Shown here one piece after another: positions 8,581-17,227 of a stretch of DNA of 64,000 bases; position 1 is the stretch's first letter; every line of letters begins with the position of its first letter. The notes beneath the pieces were generated by a model. That model had not been told where the DNA came from. It worked only from the letters and a program-made list of their open reading frames with translations, and did not search any database. This DNA comes from a bacterium. GTDB lineage: Bacteria; Elusimicrobiota; Elusimicrobia; Elusimicrobiales; UBA9959. A program made the translations under genes and the position numbers. Location of the stretch: assembly GCA_021811315.1 (NCBI GenBank), contig JAJZPF010000004.1, positions 1 through 64,000 of the forward strand. The letters run 5' to 3'.

Positions 8581-8640
8581 TTGCGCCGGCTGCGCTGCGG
8601 CCCCGCCCCACCAAACTGCGGGAAATAGGACCGCAGGCCC

Positions 8641-8669
8641 TTGACAGGACTTGACATGTCAACTAGACT
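8641..8669 (+). promoter_or_regulatory. Sigma70-type promoter with palindromic operator
   Basis: TTGACA at 8641-8646 and TAGACT at 8664-8669 are separated by exactly 17 bp. The spacer contains the perfect 12-bp palindrome TTGACATGTCAA (8651-8662), well placed for a repressor. The transcript would begin around 8676, only about 8 nt before the ATG of the lytic transglycosylase gene. Confidence 0.6.
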
Positions 8670-8683
8670 ATATAAAGTTTATT

Positions 8684-9412
8684 ATGAAAAGACCGCTGAT
8701 GCTTCTTACCGCCTTTATCCTGGCCGCGCCCGCGCCGGCGGGGGCGCAGTCTTTTTCGCAGCTCTCCGAGTCCAGGGTCGCGCCGGCCATGACGATGCCC
8801 GAGCCGTCAATAGCCCCGGAAGCCGTTGAAGACCCTTCCTCCCCTACAGCCGGGTTTGATTTCCTGATAAGGCCTGACGCCGAGCATGACCCGGGAGCGG
8901 AGCTGTTCTCCCCGCTGCGCTCGTCGGCGAAATCGATAGGCGACTCCCCCAGGATCCCCTATCTGGAGCTGGCCAGGGCGGAAGCTAAAGCGCAGGGCGT
9001 GGACCTGTCCCTGGTCCTGGCTATAATACAGAAAGAATCCTCTTTCGACCCCAAAGCGCACAGCCCCGTGGGCGCTAAAGGCCTGATGCAGCTCATGCCC
9101 GACACGGCCAGGTGGCTCGGGCTCAAAGACACGAGCAAGCTGTACACCCCGTCCGTCAACATAAAATACGGGGTTAAATACCTCAAAATTCTATGGGATG
9201 AATTCGCCGTCACGGCGTCGGCCGATATTTCAGGAGCGGACCTGGATAAAAAAACTTCCCAGATGGCCATAGCGGCCTATAATGCCGGGCAGGGAAATGT
9301 GCGCAAATACCAGGACGTCCCCCCTTTCAAAGAAACCAGGAACTACGTAAAAAAGGTCACCGAATATTTCACCGCCTTCGAGCAATTGCTGCTGGACTCC
9401 CCCGCCCCTTGA
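8684..9412 (+). CDS. Exported lytic transglycosylase (SLT domain)
   Basis: A signal peptide (MKRPLMLLTAF...AGAQS) precedes a low-complexity linker and an SLT goose-lysozyme-like domain. The catalytic Glu is in IIQKESSFDPKAHS, followed by GAKGLMQLMP and AIAAYNAGQGNV. It cleaves peptidoglycan between MurNAc and GlcNAc to form anhydro ends. The ATG at 8684 is preferred to the in-frame TTG at 8651, which lies inside the promoter and would bury the signal peptide. Its stop overlaps the next start (TGATG), so the two genes are translationally coupled. Confidence 0.92.
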   Translation: MKRPLMLLTAFILAAPAPAGAQSFSQLSESRVAPAMTMPEPSIAPEAVEDPSSPTAGFDFLIRPDAEHDPGAELFSPLRSSAKSIGDSPRIPYLELARAEAKAQGVDLSLVLAIIQKESSFDPKAHSPVGAKGLMQLMPDTARWLGLKDTSKLYTPSVNIKYGVKYLKILWDEFAVTASADISGADLDKKTSQMAIAAYNAGQGNVRKYQDVPPFKETRNYVKKVTEYFTAFEQLLLDSPAP

Positions 9413-9939
9413 TGTCCCGCTTTACCGCCATAGATTTTGAGACGGCCGACTACGGGCGGGACTCCGCCTGCGCCGTCGGCCTCGCCCGCGTGGAGGACGG
9501 CCGCGTCGTAAAGACCGCTTACCGCCTTATACAGCCGCCGCGCCAGGACATCCGGTTCACCGACATCCACGGCATAACCTGGGAGGACGTGGAGAACGAG
9601 CCGCCGTTCGCGGAGGTCTGGCCCGGGCTGGCCGGTTTTTTCGAGGGAGCCGACTTTATAGCGGCGCATAACGCGCCTTTCGACAAGAGCGTGCTTTACG
9701 CCTGCTGCGCTGCCGCCGGATTCGGGGCGCCGCCGCAGCCTTTCATCTGCACGGTAAAGCTTTCAAGAACGGAACTGGGGCTCAAGCCCGCCACGCTTTC
9801 GCATGTCTGCCACCATCTCAGCATCCCGCTGAAGCACCATAACGCCCTCTCGGACGCCGAAGCCTGCGCGAAAATAATGATAACGGTGGAACAGGTGAGG
9901 GCGGAAAAAACACGGAAGAAATCCAGCGCCGGCGGTTAG
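9412..9939 (+). CDS. DnaQ-like 3'-5' exonuclease
   Basis: 175 residues of the DEDDh family: Exo I FTAIDFETADYG with the metal Asp and Glu, Exo II IAAHNAPFDK, and Exo III HHNALSDAEAC with the catalytic His and Asp. It resembles stand-alone DNA polymerase III epsilon-type nucleases rather than the replicative subunit, lacking a polymerase-binding tail. The ATG overlaps the stop of the lytic transglycosylase by one base. The pairing of these two functions has no obvious logic. Confidence 0.88.
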   Translation: MSRFTAIDFETADYGRDSACAVGLARVEDGRVVKTAYRLIQPPRQDIRFTDIHGITWEDVENEPPFAEVWPGLAGFFEGADFIAAHNAPFDKSVLYACCAAAGFGAPPQPFICTVKLSRTELGLKPATLSHVCHHLSIPLKHHNALSDAEACAKIMITVEQVRAEKTRKKSSAGG

Positions 9940-9973
9940 CGAAGGCGAACGCCGGCTAAAAGTTCGTCGCCGG

Positions 9974-10405
9974 TCACTTTCCCGGCCCGGGCTCCCAATT
10001 GGCGAAATCCCTGATAACGGCTTCCGGTATGCGGCTCGGGCGGCCGGTCTTGAAATTTATCCACACCCACACGGTGCTGCCGCGGCAGACCAGCTTGCCG
10101 TCGGACGCCCTGACGAGCTCGTATTGCCGCTGGGAGGAGGCGCGCTCGGCGGTCTCCACCCAGGTGCGCATGCGGATTGCGTCCCCGGGCAGCACCGGGA
10201 TCAAATAATCTATCTCATGCCGGCGCACCACCCAGCCCTCGCCGGCGGCGATCATCTTGCCCACGGGCCAGCCGGCCAGGTCCGAGTGCTTCGTGGCCGC
10301 GGTCATGAACCAGTCCAGGTAAACCTGGTTGTTCACATGCCCCAGCCCGTCTATCTCCTCGGGCGCCACCCGCTGCTCGAATTCCAGGACCTTTGAAATC
10401 GTCAT
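9974..10405 (-). CDS. Acyl-CoA thioesterase, 4HBT hot-dog fold (YbgC-like)
   Basis: 143 residues. The N-terminal strand-turn EEIDGLGHVNNQVYLDWF is the signature of 4-hydroxybenzoyl-CoA/YbgC thioesterases, with an acidic residue just before the GHVNN turn as the catalytic side chain. It hydrolyses acyl-CoA thioesters in the cytoplasm; the chain length preference cannot be read. Convergent with the exonuclease gene; neighbours give no pathway clue. Confidence 0.85.
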   Translation of the reverse strand: MTISKVLEFEQRVAPEEIDGLGHVNNQVYLDWFMTAATKHSDLAGWPVGKMIAAGEGWVVRRHEIDYLIPVLPGDAIRMRTWVETAERASSQRQYELVRASDGKLVCRGSTVWVWINFKTGRPSRIPEAVIRDFANWEPGPGK

Positions 10406-10452
10406 ACCGCTATCTTATTAAAAAATGAAACCTAAAAACACCCGCGGCCGGC

Positions 10453-10950
10453 TCAGAGAGCTTTAACGGACGCTTTGCGCACGCGGTAAACCGCGGCCAC
10501 GCCCGGGTTTTTGCGGATCGCGGCAAGCCCGGAGGCCGGGACCCTGCCCAGCAGCGTGATAATTTTCCCGCTCTTCAGGTGGCTTATCCGTTCCCCGGAA
10601 AGAACGAAGCCGGCGGAAGCCGAGATCTCGCCCAGCATGCCGGAGTAATCCCGCGACCGGGGCCGTACGCTGACCATAATATATTTCTCCCCCCTGGCGC
10701 AGGCGCGGGCGGTTTTGCGCGGCGCCGCCGGGACCGGCGAAGCGACCGAATCCCTGTAGCCGGCCGCCGAGGCGGCCCCGGAGCCGGGGCGCAGGTAGCC
10801 GTACGAAGTTTCCACGAATTCCTGGAAGCCGGGGTCGGAATAAACCGGCGAGCCCGCCAGCCTGGGGTCGAAGGCCTTTGCCTGCTGAGCCGGGGAGGCG
10901 GCCGCGCAGGCCAAACCCAGGAAAACCGCCGTTAGCATTATTCTGATCAT
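10453..10950 (-). CDS. Hypothetical secreted protein
   Basis: 165 residues with a signal peptide ending near SPAQQA. The mature part has an Ala/Pro-rich linker, then a C-terminal alpha/beta segment (about 88-165) that reads like a small ferredoxin-like fold (KYIMVSVRPRSRDYSGMLGEI ... AAIRKNPGVAAVYRV). That recalls anti-peptidase inhibitor I9-type or ACT-like domains, but I do not recognise the family. A GGAGAG ribosome-binding site is present. Confidence 0.6.
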   Translation of the reverse strand: MIRIMLTAVFLGLACAAASPAQQAKAFDPRLAGSPVYSDPGFQEFVETSYGYLRPGSGAASAAGYRDSVASPVPAAPRKTARACARGEKYIMVSVRPRSRDYSGMLGEISASAGFVLSGERISHLKSGKIITLLGRVPASGLAAIRKNPGVAAVYRVRKASVKAL

Positions 10951-11104
10951 TTTTCTCTCCCTTAAACCGCCGGCTTTTAAGCGCTATCCCGCGTGCCGCT
11001 TTGTTATTACCGTGTAATACATTGTATTGTCCCGCGGGGCTTTCGTCATGGGCCGGGGGGCCCAGGGGGCTTTAGGCCCTTTGTTCCCCCCGCTTTACTT
11101 TACA

Positions 11105-11128
11105 AGGTGAGTTAGGTAGAATTCACCT
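11105..11128. promoter_or_regulatory. Probable TetR autoregulatory operator
   Basis: An inverted repeat, AGGTGA-N12-TCACCT, ends directly before the TetR start codon. It covers the -10 box TAGAAT (11117-11122), which pairs with TTTACT (11094-11099) at a 17-bp spacing. The predicted transcription start is the A of the ATG, so the mRNA looks leaderless. Confidence 0.55.
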
Positions 11129-11773
11129 ATGAAACCACGGCCGGAAACGAAAAAAGGCGGGAATACCAGGAACAAGATCGTCCTGTCGGCCATCCGGCTC
11201 GCGGCCAGGCACGGCTTCGCCGAGGCGAGCTTCCAGATGATCGCCGACGACATCGGCCTCAGCCAGTCCGCCGTCATGTACCACTTCCCGGACAAGAACG
11301 CGCTGTTCGAGGAGCTCGTGAGGACCATAGTCAGCCATAACCACGAGACGGTGAGCGAATTGATCTCCATCGAGGACAATGCCGGGCGCAGGCTGCTGAA
11401 GCACTGCCTGGGCAACGTGATCTGGGCCCGGCGCTACCGGCGCCAGGACGCGCAGATCCTGATCCTGCTCTATTACCTCGCCGGCCGCGGCGAAGCGTTC
11501 TCGAAACTCTTCATGCAGATGATCGGGGCGGGACGCGAAAGGATCCTCTCCCACCTGCTGGCCGGGAAGAGGGAGGGCCTGTTCCGGTTCAAAGAGGACC
11601 CCGCCGCCCTGGCGGAAGTTATCCAGGACGCCCTTTTCGGAGCCATGCTTTACGCCGCCTCGGCCCCGGAGAAAAGCGGCGAAGAAGCGGGGCTGGAAAC
11701 AAAGTGGAATAATTTTATAGCCGCCCTCACCGGCTGGAAGGATACGGCCCCCGCGAAGAAACCTCGGAATTAA
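11129..11773 (+). CDS. TetR-family transcriptional regulator
   Basis: 214 residues. The N-terminal helix-turn-helix (about 16-62) reads IVLSAIRLAARHGFAEASF then MIADDIGLSQSAVMYHFPDK, typical of TetR. The C-terminal ligand-binding part is divergent. No Shine-Dalgarno is seen before the ATG; the promoter's -10 box ends 6 bp upstream, implying a leaderless transcript. It precedes the M28 peptidase gene by 56 bp on the same strand and may co-regulate it. The inducer is unknown. Confidence 0.9.
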   Translation: MKPRPETKKGGNTRNKIVLSAIRLAARHGFAEASFQMIADDIGLSQSAVMYHFPDKNALFEELVRTIVSHNHETVSELISIEDNAGRRLLKHCLGNVIWARRYRRQDAQILILLYYLAGRGEAFSKLFMQMIGAGRERILSHLLAGKREGLFRFKEDPAALAEVIQDALFGAMLYAASAPEKSGEEAGLETKWNNFIAALTGWKDTAPAKKPRN

Positions 11774-11829
11774 AGGACGCAGCTATAGCCGCCGCCGCCC
11801 TGGCGCCGGCCGTTCTCCCGGCTTCCGCG

Positions 11830-12819
11830 ATGATCACAAAAAAATACGTCTTAAATCTCATCGTCTTTACGGCGGCCGCTTATGCCGCCGTCAAGCTTAC
11901 CACGCTGGGCTGGAACTTCCTGGCCCCGGCTTATCCCGGCGGCCCGACGCTTACCAGGCCGGAAAAACTCAGGGCGACGGTAACGGCGCTGGCCGTGGAG
12001 ATCGGCCCGCGCGACCTTTACAATAACAACAAAGCCCGGCTCCGCAAAACGGAGGACTACCTTACGGCGCGCTTTAAAGCGGCCGGGTGCAGGGTGGAAT
12101 ACCAGGAATACATGTCTTCCGCGGTAAAGGTGAAGAATATAGTTTGCGTCAAAGAGGGGCTGGCCGCAAAAAGCGAAACTATCGTGGTCGGGGCCCATTA
12201 CGACACCTATAACAATCCCGGGGCCGACGACAATGCCAGCGGAGTGGCCGGCCTGCTAGAGCTGGCCGAATACGCCGCCGCGAAGAAATACCCCAGGACC
12301 GTTAAATTCATAGCCTTCGTGAACGAAGAACCCCCCTTTTTCAGGAACGACGGCATGGGGAGCGCGGTCTACGCTAAAGCGGCGGCTGAAAGAAAAGAGG
12401 ACATAAAAGCCGCGCTGGTGCTCGAGATGATAGGTTTTTTCAGCGAGAAAAGGATGTCGCAGCGCTACCCGCCGCTGATAGGGCCTTTTTTTTCGGGGAA
12501 AGGCGATTTTATCGCCCAGGTCTCCGATTTCGGATCGCGGAAACTCGCGGCGCGGATAGACAAAACTTTCAGGGGCGCCTCGGGACTTCCGCTGCGCACC
12601 GTCAGCCTGCCGTCTTTCGTGCCCGGAGTAGACTACTCCGACCACCGCAGTTTCTGGCTGGCCGGCTATCCTGCCGTGATGTTCACCGACACCTCTTTTT
12701 ACAGGACCCCGCATTACCACAGGCCCACGGACCTGCCGGACACGCTTAATTACGAATATATGGCGGCTTTTATCGACGGGATGAAAGCCGTCCTGGACGA
12801 CCTGGCCGGCGGGAAATGA
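11830..12819 (+). CDS. M28-family zinc aminopeptidase, membrane-anchored
   Basis: 329 residues. One N-terminal hydrophobic segment (about 7-25) anchors or exports it. The di-zinc site is visible as GAHYDTYNNPGADDNASG (His and bridging Asp) and FVNEEPPFF (catalytic Glu and neighbour). HRSFWLAGYPAVMFTD near the C-terminus supplies the last His. M28 enzymes release N-terminal residues from peptides in the periplasm or outside. It follows the TetR gene. Confidence 0.88.
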   Translation: MITKKYVLNLIVFTAAAYAAVKLTTLGWNFLAPAYPGGPTLTRPEKLRATVTALAVEIGPRDLYNNNKARLRKTEDYLTARFKAAGCRVEYQEYMSSAVKVKNIVCVKEGLAAKSETIVVGAHYDTYNNPGADDNASGVAGLLELAEYAAAKKYPRTVKFIAFVNEEPPFFRNDGMGSAVYAKAAAERKEDIKAALVLEMIGFFSEKRMSQRYPPLIGPFFSGKGDFIAQVSDFGSRKLAARIDKTFRGASGLPLRTVSLPSFVPGVDYSDHRSFWLAGYPAVMFTDTSFYRTPHYHRPTDLPDTLNYEYMAAFIDGMKAVLDDLAGGK

Positions 12820-13191
12820 TCAGCGCTTCTCCGGAAGTATCTCCAGCCAGTAGCCGTCCGGGTCCTCTATAAAATAGATCCCCATGGCCTCGTTCTCATA
12901 GCAGACGCAGCCCATTCTTTTGTGAAGTTCCCTGGCCGCCTTGAAGTCGTCCACGGTAAAAGCAAGGTGGATCTCGTTATCCCCGAGGTTATATTTTTCC
13001 TTCCTGTCCCTCAGCCAGGTCAATTCCAGCTTGTGCGGGGTCGCGCCGTCGCCAAGGAAAACCAGGGTAAAACTCCCGTCGGCGGCGCTTTTCCGGCGGG
13101 TTTCCGCGAGGCCCAGCGCCTCGGAGTAGAACTTCAGACTTCTATCCAGGTCCAGAACGTTAAGATTGTTATGAGAGAATATGAATTTCAT
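12820..13191 (-). CDS. Glyoxalase I-like VOC metalloenzyme
   Basis: 123 residues, two beta-alpha-beta-beta-beta modules of the vicinal oxygen chelate fold. It begins MKFIFSHNNLNVLDLDRSLKFY; the metal ligands His (IHLAFTV) and Glu (YWLEIL) are in place as in lactoylglutathione lyase. The start is at 13191, where AGGGG precedes the ATG; the in-frame upstream extension is not conserved in character. It may detoxify methylglyoxal, but VOC specificity cannot be fixed by eye. Confidence 0.82.
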   Translation of the reverse strand: MKFIFSHNNLNVLDLDRSLKFYSEALGLAETRRKSAADGSFTLVFLGDGATPHKLELTWLRDRKEKYNLGDNEIHLAFTVDDFKAARELHKRMGCVCYENEAMGIYFIEDPDGYWLEILPEKR

Positions 13192-13313
13192 GCGGTCCCC
13201 TTCGCCGGGCCATGAAGTTCCTGGAGCCGGCCTTTTTTCAATCTTACTAAATCCTGAAAACATACTACACAAGCGGCGCGGTATTTTATATGCTTTTTGA
13301 ATACGGAGGATCT

Positions 13314-13730
13314 ATGAAATATTTATTAATTTCCCTTTTATTCGCGGCCGCGGTTCCGGCGGCGGCGCAAACGGCCCCGGCCGGCGCGGACAAAGACATC
13401 AGGCTCCAGACGCCGGCGGAGCTCGCGCGGACGGCGACGGCGCTCGAGCAGTCGCTCATAATGCAGCCCGAGAACGTGGAGCTTCACCTGAAGCTGGGCT
13501 TCACTTATACCCGCCTCGGCAGGGCCGACGACGCTCAGCGGTCCTTTGAAACCGCGGCGCGCCTGGATCCGAAGAGGGCCATAGCCCATTACATGCTGGG
13601 CCTTATCTATGAAAAGAAAGGGCTTAAAGCAAAGGCCACGGCCTCCTGGCAGGCCTGCCTTGAAAATACCGCGGACCCGCATATGCGCGAAACGGCCCTC
13701 AAGCACCTGAACACCCTCAACGCCAGGTGA
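13314..13730 (+). CDS. Secreted TPR-repeat protein
   Basis: 138 residues with a signal peptide (MKYLLISLLFAAAVPAAAQ) and about two tetratricopeptide repeats (LHLKLGFTYTRLGRADDA, AHYMLGLIYEKKGLKAKA). GGAGGA sits 4-9 bp before the ATG, which fixes the start. It ends 5 bp before the CsgG-like lipoprotein gene, so the pair is probably one operon and the TPR protein a periplasmic partner. Confidence 0.82.
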   Translation: MKYLLISLLFAAAVPAAAQTAPAGADKDIRLQTPAELARTATALEQSLIMQPENVELHLKLGFTYTRLGRADDAQRSFETAARLDPKRAIAHYMLGLIYEKKGLKAKATASWQACLENTADPHMRETALKHLNTLNAR

Positions 13731-13735
13731 TCCAC

Positions 13736-14368
13736 ATGAAAAAACAACTTTTACTCCCGGCCCTGCTGCTCCTCTCCGCCTGCGCTACGCCCAAAGTGGC
13801 CGTGAACCCGCGCTCCGACTTTTCCGGCATAAAACGCGTGGCGGTACTTTCTTTCAAAGGCCCCAAGGGCGACCTGGCCGCCGATCTCATGACGCAAAGC
13901 CTCCTGGAGCAGGGCGCCGACGTCGTCGAGCGCCAGCACCTGGACTCCGTAATGCGCGAGCAGTCGCTCTCCGCCTCGAGCTCTTTCGACCCGGCTACCG
14001 CGAAGCAGCTCGGCAGGCTGCTGGGCGTGGACGCGCTTTTCGTGGGCACCGTGGCCGAGAGCACGCCGCAAAGCTCCTACATCGTCAACCAGTCCGAGAA
14101 CCCGCACTACACGACGATAACGCAGGTCGGCGGCGGCACGGTATATTCGGAAGGCACCGTGATGGGCATGCCGAACTCGCAGCTGCTCAGCACCACCGCC
14201 AACGTCTCCCTGCTGTCGCGGATGGTGGACGTGCAGACCGGCTCCATCATGTGGTCGGCCTCCATGAACTACGAGGGCTTCGATATCCCCTCGGCGATGA
14301 CCAGCATCACCGACGCTTTCATCCGCTCCCTCTCGCCCATCTGGCCCGGTCTTTATAAGCCAAAATAA
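13736..14368 (+). CDS. CsgG/FlgO-like outer-membrane lipoprotein
   Basis: 210 residues. The signal peptide ends in lipobox LSAC. The CsgG-like core has VAVLSFKGPKG, VVERQHLDSVMREQSL and QLGRLLGVDALFVGTV, closely parallel to the proteins at 7623 and 40512. The insert IVNQSENPHY...GGTVYSEG is unique to this copy. It probably sits on the inner face of the outer membrane. Start at 13736 keeps the lipoprotein signal; the upstream in-frame ATG adds three residues. Confidence 0.82.
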   Translation: MKKQLLLPALLLLSACATPKVAVNPRSDFSGIKRVAVLSFKGPKGDLAADLMTQSLLEQGADVVERQHLDSVMREQSLSASSSFDPATAKQLGRLLGVDALFVGTVAESTPQSSYIVNQSENPHYTTITQVGGGTVYSEGTVMGMPNSQLLSTTANVSLLSRMVDVQTGSIMWSASMNYEGFDIPSAMTSITDAFIRSLSPIWPGLYKPK

Positions 14369-14435
14369 AAGTTGTATTATATTTAGCGTTCGGCTCAGCG
14401 GCGGTCGCGTACATTTTTTCAAACAGGAGACTATT

Positions 14436-15896
14436 ATGGCCAAAGATTTCAACAAGCGCATCCTCTTCGTCGGCTACGGCGCCGTGGCGCAGTGCACCCT
14501 GCCCATCCTGCTCAAGCACGTGAAAATGCCCGCCAGGAACATCACCATAATGGATTTCGAGAACCGCGGCGCGGCTCTCAAACAATGGACCTCCAAAGGC
14601 GTAAAGTTCGTCCACGACAGGGTAACGAGGGACAACCTCGACAGGCTCCTCAGCCAGCATCTTTCCGCCGGCGACGTGCTCATCGACCTCGCCTGGAACA
14701 TCGACGCCTGCGTGATCCTGCAGTGGTGCCACGACCGCGGCATCCTCTACGTAAACACCTCGACCGAGGTCTGGGACCCCTACGAAGGCGCGGTGGACAA
14801 ACACCCGACCGAACGCACGCTTTACCACCGGCATATGAACCTGCGCCGCATGACCGAGAAATGGGCCAGCCCGGGGCCGACCGCGGTCATCGAGCACGGC
14901 GCCAATCCGGGCCTCATCTCCCATTTTACCAAGCAGGGCCTGCTCGATATCGGCGCGCGCCTGCTCGCCGACAAGAAGGTCAAAGGCAAGCCCGCCGAAA
15001 CCCTCCGCAAGCTCATGTCGGAGCAGAGCTTCAACCTCCTGGCCCGCCAGCTCGGCGTGAAGGTCATCCACGTCAGCGAGCGCGACACCCAGATCACCAA
15101 CAAGCCGAAGCAGGTGGACGAATTCGTCAACACCTGGAGCGTGGAGGGCTTCCGCGAGGAGGGCATCACCACGGCGGAGATGGGCTGGGGCACGCACGAG
15201 AAGGAACTGCCTGAATTCGCCTACCAGCACAAGGAAGGCCCGAAGAACCAGATCTGCCTGGCGCGCATGGGCATGAACACCTGGGTGAATTCCTGGGTCC
15301 CCAACTGGTGCATCCAGGCCATGGTGGTCCGCCACGGCGAGGCCTTCACGATCTCCGACAGGCTGACCGTCTGGGAGAACGGCAAGGCCGTTTACCGCCC
15401 CACCGTCCATTACGCCTATTGCCCGAGCGACTCGGCCATCGCCTCGCTCAACGAGCTGCGCGGCTACGATTACAAGCTCCAGCCCAAGATCCGCATCATG
15501 ACCGACGAGATAATCGGCGGCTCGGACACCCTGGGCGCGCTCCTGCTTGGCCACGACTACAATGCCTGGTGGACCGGCAGCAGCCTGAGCATAGAGGAGT
15601 CGCGCAAGCTGGTCCCGCACCAGAACGCCACCACCATGCAGGTGGCCATCTCCGTCGTGGCGGCCACGATGTGGATGATAGAGAACCCGGACCGCGGCGT
15701 CTGCGTGCCGGACGACCTGCCGCACGAGTTCGTCCTCAAGATCGCCAAGCCCTACCTGGGCAAATTCATCTCTATGCCCACGGACTGGACGCCCCTGAAG
15801 CATTACACCAACGAGTTCCTGGGCCACAATAACCCGGCCATAGACCGTAAGGACCCCTGGCAGTTCAAGAACTTCCTGATCACGGACGGCGACTAA
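14436..15896 (+). CDS. hss: Homospermidine synthase
   Basis: 486 residues, near the family's usual length. The N-terminal Rossmann motif is ILFVGYGAVAQC; further segments typical of bacterial homospermidine synthase are STEVWDPYEG, IEHGANPGLISHF and the C-terminal FMISMPTDWTP-like region. The enzyme makes sym-homospermidine from two putrescines using NAD as prosthetic redox carrier. AGGAG precedes the ATG. The decarboxylase gene follows after 50 bp, giving a two-step polyamine unit. Confidence 0.95.
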   Translation: MAKDFNKRILFVGYGAVAQCTLPILLKHVKMPARNITIMDFENRGAALKQWTSKGVKFVHDRVTRDNLDRLLSQHLSAGDVLIDLAWNIDACVILQWCHDRGILYVNTSTEVWDPYEGAVDKHPTERTLYHRHMNLRRMTEKWASPGPTAVIEHGANPGLISHFTKQGLLDIGARLLADKKVKGKPAETLRKLMSEQSFNLLARQLGVKVIHVSERDTQITNKPKQVDEFVNTWSVEGFREEGITTAEMGWGTHEKELPEFAYQHKEGPKNQICLARMGMNTWVNSWVPNWCIQAMVVRHGEAFTISDRLTVWENGKAVYRPTVHYAYCPSDSAIASLNELRGYDYKLQPKIRIMTDEIIGGSDTLGALLLGHDYNAWWTGSSLSIEESRKLVPHQNATTMQVAISVVAATMWMIENPDRGVCVPDDLPHEFVLKIAKPYLGKFISMPTDWTPLKHYTNEFLGHNNPAIDRKDPWQFKNFLITDGD

Positions 15897-15946
15897 ACTT
15901 TGGTTAGACTTAAAAATCGGGACACGGAGGAATACCAGACAAAAGT

Positions 15947-17089
15947 ATGATCACACAGAAACAGATGCAGGACCTCGCCAAGAAGCACGGAACGCCGCTT
16001 TTCATCGTGGACCACGACGAAATACGGAAGAACTACGCCGAGTTCAAGAAATATCTGCCGCGGGTGCAGGCCTATTACGCGGTCAAGGCCGAGCCCCTTC
16101 CGGAGATAGTAAAGACTCTGTACAAAGCGGGAGCCAGCTTCGACGTGGCCTCCATGCCCGAGTTCATGATCGTCCATGAGTTCATCAAGAACATGCCGAA
16201 CAAGAAGCGGCTGGCCTGGATCTGGGACAAGATCATCTACGCCAATCCCATTAAGCCCAACGAGACGCTCAAGCAGCTGGACCAGTACAGGCCGCTGGTG
16301 ACCTACGACAATATTGAGGAAGTGCACAAGATAAAGAAATACGCCCCCCACGCCGGCCTGGTCCTGCGCATGCGCGTGGCGAACACCGGCGCCGTGGTGG
16401 AACTCTCCTCCAAGTTCGGCGCGGCCCCCGGCGAGGCCGTGGACCTGATCCTGGCGGCGGAGAAGGCCGGCCTCGGGGTGGAAGGCCTCAGCTTCCACGT
16501 CGGCAGCCAGACCACCAACTTCGAGAACTTCGTCCAGGCCATCAGCCTGGCCGCGGACATCTTCAAAGAGGCGAAGGAGCGCGGCCACACCAGGATGAAC
16601 CTGCTCGACATCGGCGGCGGCTTCCCGGCGCCTTACGACGCTTCGGTAAAGCCTTTCCGCACCCTGGCCAAGACCATAAACGCGGAACTCGACCGGCTCT
16701 TCCCGAAGAACATAGAGATCCTGGCCGAGCCCGGCCGCTTCATGATCGCTACCGCCGGAACCTCGGTGGTAAGGATCAACGGCAAGGCCGTGCGCGACGG
16801 CAAGACCTGCTATTACGTAGACGACGGGGCTTACCACACCTACTCCGGCATCATCTTCGACCACCAGCACTGCCATATGAAGTCCTTCAAGAAGGGCAAG
16901 GAGCAGATCTGCGGCGTCTTCGGCCCGACCTGCGACGCGCTGGACGTGATCTCGATGTCCGAGAACCTGCCGGCGGACCTGAAGCTGGGCGAGCTGCTCT
17001 ACAGCACGAACATGGGCGCTTACAGCCACGCTTCGTCCACCAACTTCAACGGCTTCCCGCCCGCGAAGGTGATACACATCAACAAGTAA
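15947..17089 (+). CDS. Type III PLP-dependent ornithine/lysine decarboxylase
   Basis: 380 residues of the alanine-racemase-fold decarboxylases. PLP-binding Lys47 is in YYAVKAEP; FHVGSQ, GGGFP and EPGRF bind the phosphate; FGPTCDALD holds the Cys-Asp pair that completes the active site across the dimer. It yields putrescine from ornithine (or cadaverine from lysine). Position just after homospermidine synthase favours ornithine. Biosynthetic arginine decarboxylase is larger and does not fit. Confidence 0.9.
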   Translation: MITQKQMQDLAKKHGTPLFIVDHDEIRKNYAEFKKYLPRVQAYYAVKAEPLPEIVKTLYKAGASFDVASMPEFMIVHEFIKNMPNKKRLAWIWDKIIYANPIKPNETLKQLDQYRPLVTYDNIEEVHKIKKYAPHAGLVLRMRVANTGAVVELSSKFGAAPGEAVDLILAAEKAGLGVEGLSFHVGSQTTNFENFVQAISLAADIFKEAKERGHTRMNLLDIGGGFPAPYDASVKPFRTLAKTINAELDRLFPKNIEILAEPGRFMIATAGTSVVRINGKAVRDGKTCYYVDDGAYHTYSGIIFDHQHCHMKSFKKGKEQICGVFGPTCDALDVISMSENLPADLKLGELLYSTNMGAYSHASSTNFNGFPPAKVIHINK

Positions 17090-17111
17090 AAAACGCAGGA
17101 ACTGAATAGAA

Positions 17112-17144
17112 GATCGCGGCCCCCCCCGGCCGCGGTCTTTTATT
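17112..17144 (+). terminator. Terminator of the polyamine genes
   Basis: Stem GATCGCGGCC / GGCCGCGGTC (one G-T pair) around a C-rich loop, followed by TTTTATTTT. Confidence 0.88.
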
Positions 17145-17227
17145 TTAAGGCGCGAACGGCCGGGGCTGAAATAATTATGTAATACCGGCCCTATATAATT
17201 TATTGCCGGTTAAAAGGGGATAAGAAC

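Noticed and set aside
14319-15827. 502-codon open frame antisense to homospermidine synthase
   Set aside because: High GC leaves few stops on the opposite strand; the plus-strand protein is a clear family member and the antisense product is Arg/Val/Gly-rich without domains.
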